Positions 6,570-12,870 of a stretch of DNA of 15,303 bases are shown here, piece after piece. Source of the stretch: Parcubacteria group bacterium GW2011_GWD2_43_10. GTDB lineage: Bacteria > Patescibacteriota > Patescibacteriia > Veblenbacterales > UBA10138. How positions within the stretch are numbered: the first letter of the stretch is position 1; every line of letters starts with the position of its first letter. The notes below the pieces were generated by a model that saw only the letters and a program-made list of their open reading frames with translations, was not told the origin of the DNA and ran no database searches. The stretch spans positions 1 through 15,303 of the forward strand of contig LCEZ01000010.1 of NCBI GenBank assembly GCA_000995845.1. Reading direction: 5' to 3'. The translations under genes and the position numbers were made by a program.

Positions 6570-8153
6570 TCAGTAGCGTTTAAAAAGTAGGATACCATTT
6601 TGATCAAAGATTAGCTGGTAATTTTCATTTTTTTTAAGTGCTGTAATATATGCCTGATATTGTTCGGGCGTCGCTTCACAGGTTTTTGGTGTGTTGATGT
6701 TGTAAGTTAGTGTCTGATCATGGCATGGGGCGTTGGTGACATTGCCTAATAAAATATAGTCCGAGTTAGTACTGAGTGGAGAGTCAATAGTGCGTAGATC
6801 ATGGCGGCCAGCAGCGTGCGGGCCTAGATTCCAAGAAGCGGTCAGTGAGGCCTCGGTGGGGATTAACTTTATTGCCACGCGGGCTGATTCCTGGCCAGCA
6901 GTGGATAATTTGGTGGCAAAATAATCAATCTTAATACTCGTTGACTGATGACCGAAGAGCAGCATCATGTTGATTAAGACGATCATTATTGCAGTATAAA
7001 GTGCGAGATCTTTAAATCTATGCGAAAATTTATCATCTAGCTTTTTTATACCATAGAGAGCAGACAGCAGCAGCGATCCAACTAGAGCAAAATGATAATG
7101 ATATATACCCATCAGCAACCGTAGGTCATCACGAATAAAAATAATACCAAAAGAAAAGATGCCGGTAAGCAAAAGCCAAGGACTTAGCAAAGATAAAAAG
7201 GCAAAGGGCAATAAGAGGAAAATAACATAATTTAATCGACCAAGACCGGAGTAATAATCCAATAAAATGAACGGATTACTGATTAGGGTAGTGATAACTT
7301 CGGTCGGATTATTACCAAGCTGCTCGTACAGAGCATATTGGATGGGCACTCCGCCGGGCGAAGCATTGGGGATAATGATTAGCAAAGATATTAATCCCCA
7401 GGCCAGTCCACACAGTCCGATAATCGCGCCCCATTTCTTTTGCCGGAAGAATAGGTACAAGCCAAATAAAAATACCATCAAGGCGATTTCCTCCCGGCAG
7501 AAAGCAGCCAAGAGGAACAAAACTAAGGACAGCGGATATTTTTCTTTTAGAAAAAAATAGAAAGCGTAAAGTATGAAGATGGTGCCAAAAACCAAAGGGT
7601 GAAAATCAAAAAGGTTTGCCTGATGCAATGCCGGATTAAGCAAATAGGCAATTGCCATAAGCAGGGCGATGAATTCAAATTTTAAGATCCTTTCTGTCAG
7701 CAAAAAAACGGCCAAAGCACCTGACGCCAGCAAGATAGTCTGTAATAACAGTAATAATCTTGGGTCTTGCCAAAGGAAATAGAAAGCGCTGACCAGGAGC
7801 ATAATCGGTTCAACATGAAAGGCTAGGCGAGTTTCAGCTGGATAATGGGTCGTCATACGCATGAAATCTCCATGAACAGTGTTCCAAAGGGCTTGTTCCA
7901 TATTACCAAGATCATATATATTTACAGCGAAAACATCATAACGGTGGATCGATAAAAATCCGAATATGACTGTATAAATAACCATGGCCATAAAGACTAT
8001 CAACAGTAGATTCTTTCTTTTTATGGACCTAACCCAGCGAGATAGCTCGGGCAAGGCGATCTTTAGGAAGAACACCAGCACTATCCCAATGGCAAAGACT
8101 AGAGGGTAAAATATTAGATTAAGCTTTATACTATTGAGCAGGAAGGCGTCCAT
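6570..8153 (-). CDS. DUF2079 polytopic membrane protein
   Basis: A 527-residue integral membrane protein with roughly 11-12 hydrophobic helices and a soluble C-terminal region (about 415-527). The segment HRYDVFAVNIYDLGNMEQALWNTVHGDF (an aromatic, acid-containing first loop), followed by HVEPIMLL and FHPL, is characteristic of DUF2079. The fold and loop acids resemble GT-C glycosyltransferases, so a polyprenyl-linked sugar transfer or glycan-building role is an inference and no enzyme activity is established. It is last in the GT2 operon, with its start inside the preceding gene (23-bp overlap), and is followed by a terminator. ATG 8153 is the first start in the frame; the overlap suggests translational coupling. 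Confidence 0.85.
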   Translation of the reverse strand: MDAFLLNSIKLNLIFYPLVFAIGIVLVFFLKIALPELSRWVRSIKRKNLLLIVFMAMVIYTVIFGFLSIHRYDVFAVNIYDLGNMEQALWNTVHGDFMRMTTHYPAETRLAFHVEPIMLLVSAFYFLWQDPRLLLLLQTILLASGALAVFLLTERILKFEFIALLMAIAYLLNPALHQANLFDFHPLVFGTIFILYAFYFFLKEKYPLSLVLFLLAAFCREEIALMVFLFGLYLFFRQKKWGAIIGLCGLAWGLISLLIIIPNASPGGVPIQYALYEQLGNNPTEVITTLISNPFILLDYYSGLGRLNYVIFLLLPFAFLSLLSPWLLLTGIFSFGIIFIRDDLRLLMGIYHYHFALVGSLLLSALYGIKKLDDKFSHRFKDLALYTAIMIVLINMMLLFGHQSTSIKIDYFATKLSTAGQESARVAIKLIPTEASLTASWNLGPHAAGRHDLRTIDSPLSTNSDYILLGNVTNAPCHDQTLTYNINTPKTCEATPEQYQAYITALKKNENYQLIFDQNGILLFKRY

Positions 8154-9030
8154 GTTGTTGAGAGATAAGTTTATAGATCAATAGTGATGAGAAGTAGCTC
8201 AGCAACTCGCCAACAGTGAAGACCAGCCGGCTCATGATTGCTATCAGGCCGGCTTCTTGCTGACTGATCATGGCTGATAAAAGATAGGTGAAAGTAAGTT
8301 CGCGTACTCCGATGCCAGAAGGAGTGATGATACTAAGATAACCAATTAGCCAAGAGACTATATAAATAGCTGAAAATTTCACATAACTTACGTTGCCTAC
8401 ACCCAAGATGGATTGGGCGAGAAAATAAGTGGCCATACCTGAGAGGAGCCAATAGATGATGTAGGCCAAGAAATAATATATCCGATTCTTGTTGGTCCCT
8501 AGCTCAATCTCCGTGCTACCAAAAAGATTTACTAAGCGGAGAATGAAAGCAGGTTTGAAAGCAAGAATGGTCAGCACCAGGGTCATTATCAGGGCAAGAA
8601 TGATTAAGTAAGTTGGTGCATTGAAGAATAGAGAAAAAATAAGAAAGACTAATCCGCCAGATAGCACCATGAGGACGCTTTCATAAAACAAAAAGAAGAT
8701 CAGTTTTGCTTTAGCAATACCAAGATGGTTGAAAAAAATAATCCGCGCACCAATACCCCAGATATTACCCGGAATATAACGCAACAGATTTGCTTTAAGG
8801 TAGAGTTGGTTTGAGGTAGCGAGACCGTACCGTTTGCCAAAGATTAGATAATGCCATAGGCTGCTCAGCAAAAAAAAGGTTAAGGAGAATATAATAATAG
8901 ATATTATCAGAGGGCCGCTAGCTATATTCGTAAGGGAAACACTGACATCTTCCCAGTTATTATAAAAGATCCGGCCAATGAAATATAAAGACAACAGAAC
9001 AATTATTATCTGGCCGGTACGTTTATACAT
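8131..9030 (-). CDS. Flippase-like membrane protein (LPG synthase TM / YbhN family)
   Basis: A 299-residue integral membrane protein with about eight helices. It has the family marks RYIPGNIWGIGAR (about 88-100) and a PSGIGVRELTF loop near residue 240, corresponding to the PGGLGVRE motif of the lysylphosphatidylglycerol synthetase TM region/UPF0104 family. Such proteins, without the soluble aminoacyl-transferase domain, often sit next to GT2 enzymes and are proposed to move lipid-linked intermediates across the membrane. Transport of a polyprenyl-phosphate sugar made by the neighbouring GT2 is plausible but unproven. Only 1 bp separates it from the methyltransferase gene upstream, and it overlaps DUF2079 by 23 bp. 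Confidence 0.85.
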   Translation of the reverse strand: MYKRTGQIIIVLLSLYFIGRIFYNNWEDVSVSLTNIASGPLIISIIIFSLTFFLLSSLWHYLIFGKRYGLATSNQLYLKANLLRYIPGNIWGIGARIIFFNHLGIAKAKLIFFLFYESVLMVLSGGLVFLIFSLFFNAPTYLIILALIMTLVLTILAFKPAFILRLVNLFGSTEIELGTNKNRIYYFLAYIIYWLLSGMATYFLAQSILGVGNVSYVKFSAIYIVSWLIGYLSIITPSGIGVRELTFTYLLSAMISQQEAGLIAIMSRLVFTVGELLSYFSSLLIYKLISQQHGRLPAQ

Positions 9031-9031
9031 C

Positions 9032-9637
9032 TTATTTTTTTTGGGCTAATATAACCGTCCAAGGGAAGGAGATCTCAGCCCTGATAATATTGAAATAATC
9101 ACTGACAATCTTGGTGATCTTCTTTTTTGACCAGTTATTGACATGCTCAATATCGTTACCCCAGCGTTTAATGTTTTTTCCACGTAATAGATTTGATAGA
9201 CGAAAGGCCGGTTCCCAGGGTACGCTTATCAATATATATTTGTTGCTAAATTGACTTATATTATTAAGAGCTTTTTGATAGTCATTGATATGCTCCAGCA
9301 CTTCAATCGCCAATACTAGGTCAAAATTTCTTCCGGCTGGGTCCGTGTTTATGATATCTTCTTGACTGGTGATGATTGTAGGGAAATGTTCTTTCAGCAA
9401 CTTCAACTGTTGGCTATCAATATCAATACCCAGATATTTGACCTCTGGATGGAGGGTTGAAAGGAAGCCAAGCACAAAGCCTTCGCCGCAGCCTATTTCC
9501 AGCACCCGATGTGGTTGGCACGAGACAAATAACCGGTTTATCTTTTTAAGAAACCTTTTAAGCAGAAACCTTTTTATAGCAGAACGTTCGCGATATTTTT
9601 CGGTCTTAAATATCCTGAAATGTTCATCTAGTTTCAT
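9032..9637 (-). CDS. Class I SAM-dependent methyltransferase
   Basis: A 201-residue Rossmann-fold methyltransferase. Motif I is VLEIGCGEG (45-53), the acidic loop after strand 2 is GIDID (70-74) and motif IV/post-II is EVLEH (112-116). A C-terminal SVPWEPAFRLSNLLRG stretch resembles methyltransferases of surface-polysaccharide clusters. The N terminus (FRIFKTEKYRER) is basic and probably soluble or membrane-peripheral. The substrate cannot be read from sequence; context between a GT2 and a flippase-like protein suggests a lipid-linked sugar or glycan. Its start overlaps the GT2 stop by 4 bp, so it is probably co-translated. Confidence 0.88.
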   Translation of the reverse strand: MKLDEHFRIFKTEKYRERSAIKRFLLKRFLKKINRLFVSCQPHRVLEIGCGEGFVLGFLSTLHPEVKYLGIDIDSQQLKLLKEHFPTIITSQEDIINTDPAGRNFDLVLAIEVLEHINDYQKALNNISQFSNKYILISVPWEPAFRLSNLLRGKNIKRWGNDIEHVNNWSKKKITKIVSDYFNIIRAEISFPWTVILAQKK

Positions 9638-10584
9638 TGGTCATCATGTTTAAGGACCTCTCGGTAAAAGTTCCTACTTTCCCGACTGTCAGAAAAAGAG
9701 TAGTTAATAGACTCACCTAGCAGGCCCATGGTAAAGAACTGTACGCCCAGGACTATCATCAGGGTGCCCAGCATGAATAATGGCCGGTCGCCGATCTTTT
9801 CTCCTTGAAATCTCAGCATTGTCATGTACAGATCGACGATAAAGCCGATGGTAAAGAACAACATCCCCAAACCGCCAAAGACGTGCAAAGGTTTTTTGCC
9901 ATATCTGACAATGAAGACAATGCTGGCTAGGTCAAAAAAACCACGCCAGATTCGGGCTAGGCCATATTTAGATCGGCCATAGCGTCGTTCATAGTTTGCT
10001 ACCTTAATCTCAGTTACACGGAAACCCTGCCAACTGGCTAGTACCGGTAAGAAGCGGTGCAGTTCGCCATAAAGTTTGATATTCCTGACCACTTCGGAGC
10101 GATAAACCTTAAGGCTGCAATTGAAATCATGTAGTTTTATTCCGGTAGTAGCGCGGACAGAGAAATTAAAGATTTTAGTCAAAATTAGTCTAAAGAGCGA
10201 GGCTTTACGGTGTTTCCAGCCCGCAACCACATCATAACCCTCATTAATTTTATCAACCATTCTCAGAATATCAGCCGGCTCATCCTGAAGGTCGGCGTCC
10301 ATAGTCACGATTATTTTACCACTTGCTTCTATGAACCCGGCGGCCAGGCTGTATGATTTTCCACGATTAGAGCGGAATGAAACAGCCTTGATATTATCGT
10401 ATTCATGATAAAGATCAGTAATGACCTTCCACGAGTTATCGCGGCTGCCGTCATCAACAAAAACTATCTCATAATCTATTTTGCCATCAAGCTTTTTTCT
10501 TAGGCCATCACAAAGCCCCGCCAAACTTTCACTTTCGTTAAGTAGGGGTACAACAACAGACAATTCTCTGGTGGGGGGGCTCAT
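9634..10584 (-). CDS. GT2 polyprenyl-phosphate glycosyltransferase (GtrB/ArnC/DPM1-like)
   Basis: A 316-residue family 2 glycosyltransferase. The GT-A domain has VVVPLLNES (10-18), VDDGSRDN (43-50) for nucleotide binding, DADLQDEP (96-103) with the metal-binding acids, DFNCSLKVYR (153-162) and RYGRSKYG (201-208). Two C-terminal hydrophobic helices follow (about 233-255 and 270-290). This layout is that of enzymes moving a sugar from a nucleotide donor to polyprenyl phosphate on the cytoplasmic face. The product would feed GT-C-type enzymes such as the DUF2079 and TMTC-like proteins here. It is first in the operon. The predicted promoter places the transcription start about 4 nt from ATG 10584, suggesting a leaderless message. 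A run of seven C follows at codons 2-4. Confidence 0.92.
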   Translation of the reverse strand: MSPPTRELSVVVPLLNESESLAGLCDGLRKKLDGKIDYEIVFVDDGSRDNSWKVITDLYHEYDNIKAVSFRSNRGKSYSLAAGFIEASGKIIVTMDADLQDEPADILRMVDKINEGYDVVAGWKHRKASLFRLILTKIFNFSVRATTGIKLHDFNCSLKVYRSEVVRNIKLYGELHRFLPVLASWQGFRVTEIKVANYERRYGRSKYGLARIWRGFFDLASIVFIVRYGKKPLHVFGGLGMLFFTIGFIVDLYMTMLRFQGEKIGDRPLFMLGTLMIVLGVQFFTMGLLGESINYSFSDSRESRNFYREVLKHDDQ

Positions 10585-10594
10585 AAGTGCTTAT

Positions 10595-10623
10595 AATATA
10601 CGATAATTGAAGCTTTTTAGCAA
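10595..10623 (-). promoter_or_regulatory. Putative promoter for the glycosylation operon
   Basis: On the minus strand, -35 TTGCTA (10618-10623), a 17-bp spacer and -10 TATATT (10595-10600). The expected start near 10588 leaves almost no leader before ATG 10584. The DNA up to 10680 is very AT-rich and otherwise featureless. Confidence 0.55.
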
Positions 10624-10680
10624 TAAATAATTTGTTAATTATTTGTTATTAAAGACACAATAAAATGAATTAACAACATA

Positions 10681-10705
10681 AATCCCTCGTGCGGGGCGAG
10701 GGATT
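10681..10705 (-). terminator. Hairpin downstream of tRNA-Val(GAC)
   Basis: A 9-bp perfect stem AATCCCTCG/CGAGGGATT with a 7-nt loop, 12 bp past the tRNA 3' end. On the minus strand the following DNA is only moderately T-rich (TATGTTGTTAATTC), so this is a likely but not textbook intrinsic terminator of the tRNA-Ile, Nudix, tRNA-Val transcript. Confidence 0.6.
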
Positions 10706-10716
10706 GTAAATAGTTA

Positions 10717-10793
10717 TGGTGCGCGCACCTGGACTCGAACCAGGGACCTTCACAATGTCAATGTGACGCTCTAACCAACTGAGCTATGCGCGC
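10717..10793 (-). tRNA. tRNA-Val(GAC)
   Basis: Full cloverleaf: acceptor GCGCGCA/TGCGCGC, D arm TAGCTCAGTTGGTTAGAGC, anticodon stem TCACA/TGTGA with loop TTGACAT (anticodon GAC), T arm CCTGG-TTCGAGT-CCAGG. CCA is encoded at 10717-10719. With tRNA-Val(UAC) at 731-807 this covers the valine codon box. Confidence 0.96.
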
Positions 10794-10830
10794 TCTAGCA
10801 GAGAGATTGTAGTGTATCCATATTATCTTA

Positions 10831-11265
10831 TCAAGGGTTGTTGGGTTCAATTCCCAAGAGCTTGAATACTGGTACGAGATAAACATCATGATATAAATCT
10901 TTAATTTCCTGAGGTGCCACCCAGGTAAAATCATCATGATGTGTGCCGTTGGGGTCGCTCGCATCCAAGGTAATTTCACCAATTTCAACTTGTGCTTCAA
11001 ACGTCAGCCGGACAATATGCTTTTCGTCCAACCTTAAAATATCTTGAGCATAAAGAATCTTAGGTTCGCCTTTCATAGTCAGGCCAGTTTCCTCTTTTAT
11101 CTCACGAGCTAAGGCTTGGAAGATAGGCTCGCCAGCATCAATCCGCCCGCCAGGAATGTCCCATTTAGGTTTAGTATCACCTTCATAAGGTAAGGTGCGC
11201 TTTAAAAATAAAAAACGCCCTTGAGAGTCTTTAATTAAGGCTTTGACGCCGACTTGTAATTCCAT
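10831..11265 (-). CDS. Nudix hydrolase
   Basis: A 144-residue single-domain Nudix protein, hydrolysing a nucleoside diphosphate linked to some group X. The Nudix box at residues 40-62 fits GX5EX7REUXEEXGU exactly, with Glu46, Glu55, Glu58 and Glu59 available for metal binding. It begins MELQVGVKALIKDSQGRFLFLKR and includes KWDIPGGRID, typical of housekeeping or NTP-pyrophosphatase subfamilies. The substrate (8-oxo-dGTP, ADP-ribose, dinucleoside polyphosphate or other) cannot be assigned. It starts 10 bp after the CCA end of the interrupted tRNA-Ile and ends 37 bp before tRNA-Val(GAC), so it appears embedded in a tRNA transcript with no visible promoter or Shine-Dalgarno of its own. Confidence 0.92.
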   Translation of the reverse strand: MELQVGVKALIKDSQGRFLFLKRTLPYEGDTKPKWDIPGGRIDAGEPIFQALAREIKEETGLTMKGEPKILYAQDILRLDEKHIVRLTFEAQVEIGEITLDASDPNGTHHDDFTWVAPQEIKDLYHDVYLVPVFKLLGIEPNNP

Positions 11266-11296
11266 AAAAATTGTTTGGTGCGCGCGCTAGGACTCG

Positions 11297-11327
11297 TCAT
11301 CCCTGCGGGAGATCACCCGAAGGGTGA
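11297..11327. repeat. T-loop insert: two tandem hairpins
   Basis: A 31-bp insert made of two small hairpins, TCATCCC-TGC-GGGAGA (imperfect) and TCACCC-GAA-GGGTGA (perfect 6-bp stem, 3-nt loop). It splits the T loop of the outer tRNA between TT and CGAGT. The unit matches those in the D-arm insert. Confidence 0.8.
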
Positions 11328-11347
11328 AACCTAGAACCGATCGTGTA

Positions 11348-11464
11348 CCCGCCTGCCTAATAATTAATGTTGGTGGATGCGCCTGGACTCGAACCAGGAA
11401 CCGATCGTGTATAAGACGATTGCTCTACCATTGAGCTACGCATCCATGCAGTACGGCGGGCAGG
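11348..11464. mobile_element. 117-bp palindrome-flanked insert carrying a whole tRNA-Ile
   Basis: The insert lies in the anticodon loop of the outer tRNA. It starts with CCCGCCTGCC (11348-11357) and ends with GGCGGGCAGG (11455-11464). These ends can pair as CCCGCC/GGCGGG or CCTGCC/GGCAGG. The rest is the intact inner tRNA plus 13 bp and 9 bp of spacer. No target-site duplication is seen: joining the flanks restores the loop exactly. It carries no transposase, so if mobile it must be acted on in trans; a recombination product is equally possible. Confidence 0.55.
11371..11445 (-). tRNA. tRNA-Ile(UAU), intact inner copy
   Basis: Perfect cloverleaf: acceptor GGATGCG/CGCATCC, D arm TAGCTCAATGGTAGAGC, anticodon stem ATCGT/ACGAT around loop CTTATAC, T arm CCTGG-TTCGAGT-CCAGG, A73 and encoded CCA (11371-11373). 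The anticodon TAT reads AUA. Isoleucine-type features U12:A23, C29:G41 and A73 are present. Most bacteria instead use a CAU-anticodon tRNA-Ile2 whose C34 is converted to lysidine by TilS. Confidence 0.88.
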
Positions 11465-11486
11465 TAAGACGATTGCTCTACCATTG

Positions 11487-11516
11487 CCACCCTACGGGTG
11501 GTCACCCGGCGGGTGA
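11487..11516. repeat. D-arm insert: two tandem 15-nt hairpins
   Basis: Exactly 30 bp: CCACCC-TAC-GGGTGG followed by TCACCC-GGC-GGGTGA, each a perfect 6-bp stem with a 3-nt loop. It sits between the third and fourth bases of the outer tRNA's 5' D stem. Confidence 0.85.
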
Positions 11517-11568
11517 AGCTACGCGCGCCAGTCTGATATCTGCTCTGACATTCTACTGCCCTAGGCGC

Positions 11569-12714
11569 TTATTGCTCAAGTGGTGGTATAGCTGCCCTAA
11601 GGTGATCGATAATCTTCTTTTCTGCCTCAATCACTGAGCAATTAGTTATTGTAGCTCGGGAAGTGTGTTGATCGCCTTGGGGGGCAAATGGCTTTAACAG
11701 TTCATCCGCCCGTCGGCCGCTACCAGCATGTAAGTAAACTAAAGTAGTACCCGGGCTGCGCTCATATATTATTACCACAGTCTTGGCTTCCACTGCGCCG
11801 GTGATTAATTCATCAACCACGCCCGGTAAGTCAGCTTCCTCCGCCCCAGCTTTAATAAAGTCATCAGGTGTGAGTAAGGACCAAACCAGTTTACGCGAAC
11901 CGTCACTTTTCAATCTGGCTAGCACCCGGCCCCATAATTTAAGCAAAGGTAATTTTTTGGTGCGGAACAAATGAGTCACTACTTCTTCGCGCCTGGCACC
12001 CATAGTGACCAAACGGCTGGCTTTATCTAAAGTTAAGGGTGTAACTTGGGGTGAAGTAAAACTTTTACTGGCAACGGTTAAGGCCGCATAAAGGCTGGTT
12101 GCCACATCAGGAGTTAAGCTTTCGGGGTGAATTTGCTCGATAAATTCCATGATGGTTTCAGCAGTTGAAGCCAGATTGAAATTAACTAAGTTTACTTGGC
12201 CAAAGTGCTCATTATTAGGAGCACTATCAATATTAATGATAGTAGTCTGATAAAAAAATTCAGTGTTATCGTGGAAAAGATTACCCAGGCTGTTAAGATC
12301 AGGCGTATCAACCGTGATTATTAAATCGTAATTAAAATCAGAGGTCTGGGTAGTCAGATCATGGGCCGAAAAGCTGCCATGTTCAGGTGTTAAGAAAATA
12401 TTTAATTTTTCATTTTCCAAACCGTAACTCAAGTCTTTTAATTGAGTTTTGGCGAGGTTAAGGGAAATAATGAATTTTCTCAAACCAGCCACATGGCTAA
12501 CAATGCGCTTAGCTTGGGGTAGAAATTTAAAATTGCCCGGTAGGGCAAAATCAGCTGCCACTATATCAACTCGTTTATTTAAACCATCAAAAGTTGCAGC
12601 CAAAGCCAAAACCGAACCAATGGCCAAATGGGCTTTGGAGGCTGGAAAAGTTAGCAAAATATGTTTAGCATTTTGCAGAACCGCTTGAGCTTGTTGGAAA
12701 TCTGTTCGTGCCAT
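11569..12714 (-). CDS. NrnA-like DHH-family protein, catalytic motifs lost
   Basis: A 381-residue protein with the DHH-DHHA1 architecture of NrnA-type oligoribonuclease/pAp phosphatases. The framework is recognisable: AIGSVLALAATF (31-42), IITVDTPDLNSLG (131-143), INIDSAPNNEHFGQVN (159-174) and ASTAE (181-185). The metal ligands are largely gone. The usual PDGDAIGS reads KAHLAIGS (both Asp lost, Ala28 and Leu30), and DHH reads DSA (162-164), leaving Asp135 and Asp162. The C-terminal GGGHxxAAG substrate loop is replaced by PQGDQHTSRA. It is therefore probably not an active phosphoesterase; RNA binding or a scaffold role is inference. nrnA-type genes often sit in infB-rbfA neighbourhoods, so the place is conserved although the chemistry is not. 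Start ATG 12714. Confidence 0.8.
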   Translation of the reverse strand: MARTDFQQAQAVLQNAKHILLTFPASKAHLAIGSVLALAATFDGLNKRVDIVAADFALPGNFKFLPQAKRIVSHVAGLRKFIISLNLAKTQLKDLSYGLENEKLNIFLTPEHGSFSAHDLTTQTSDFNYDLIITVDTPDLNSLGNLFHDNTEFFYQTTIINIDSAPNNEHFGQVNLVNFNLASTAETIMEFIEQIHPESLTPDVATSLYAALTVASKSFTSPQVTPLTLDKASRLVTMGARREEVVTHLFRTKKLPLLKLWGRVLARLKSDGSRKLVWSLLTPDDFIKAGAEEADLPGVVDELITGAVEAKTVVIIYERSPGTTLVYLHAGSGRRADELLKPFAPQGDQHTSRATITNCSVIEAEKKIIDHLRAAIPPLEQ

Positions 12715-12734
12715 AAAGAATAATATAGCCGTCT

Positions 12735-12763
12735 AACTTACCCTATAAACAATACTTTGTCAA
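12735..12763 (-). promoter_or_regulatory. Putative promoter for the NrnA-like gene
   Basis: On the minus strand, -35 TTGACA (12758-12763), a 17-bp spacer and -10 TAAGTT (12735-12740), giving a leader of about 14 nt before ATG 12714. The -10 hexamer and its preceding G match the divergent infB promoter. Confidence 0.5.
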
Positions 12764-12808
12764 TGTTTGTGGCTGCTTTTATAGGTAAGCTGATTATTTA
12801 ACTATCTA

Positions 12809-12837
12809 TTGACTTTTTTGTCAAGTCAGCGTAAGTT
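12809..12837 (+). promoter_or_regulatory. Putative promoter for infB-rbfA
   Basis: -35 TTGACT (12809-12814), a 17-bp spacer and -10 TAAGTT (12832-12837). The predicted leader of about 27 nt includes AAAAAGG seven bases before ATG 12871, a reasonable Shine-Dalgarno. A small inverted repeat TTGAC-N6-GTCAA starts at the -35 and could be an operator or chance. Confidence 0.5.
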
Positions 12838-12870
12838 TAATCAAGTCTTTAGCTAGAAAAAGGCTAATTT

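Larger units (their letters stand above)
11276..11528 (-). pseudogene. Outer tRNA-Ile(UAU) interrupted by three palindromic insertions
   Basis: Removing 11297-11327, 11348-11464 and 11487-11516 leaves exactly 75 nt that fold as a complete tRNA: acceptor GCGCGCG/CGCGCGC, D arm TAGCTCAATGGTAGAGC, anticodon stem ATCGT/ACGAT with loop CTTATAC (anticodon TAT), T arm CTAGG-TTCGAGT-CCTAG, A73 and encoded CCA (11276-11278). The D and anticodon arms are identical to the inner tRNA-Ile, while the acceptor and T stems differ but stay fully paired. The insertions lie in the D stem, anticodon loop (between 35 and 36) and T loop. Without removal of the inserts it cannot be a normal tRNA, so pseudogene is the cautious call. 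Confidence 0.8.

Noticed and set aside
10758..11000. 80-aa minus-strand ORF overlapping the Nudix gene and tRNA-Val
   Set aside because: It is a frame shadow of the Nudix gene running into a tRNA, with no conserved features.
11348..11464. Group I or archaeal-type tRNA intron in the anticodon loop
   Set aside because: The 117-bp insert is mostly a complete tRNA plus short palindromes. No group I core elements (P/Q/R/S, G-binding site) or bulge-helix-bulge are visible.
11276..11528. CRISPR-like array of GC-rich repeats
   Set aside because: The repeats are internally palindromic, 15 bp or less, irregularly spaced and fit inside tRNA arms. There are no spacers of even length and no cas genes.
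11377..11637. Plus-strand ORF of 86 aa through the nested tRNA-Ile
   Set aside because: It is the antisense of tRNA and hairpin inserts, with no protein-like features.
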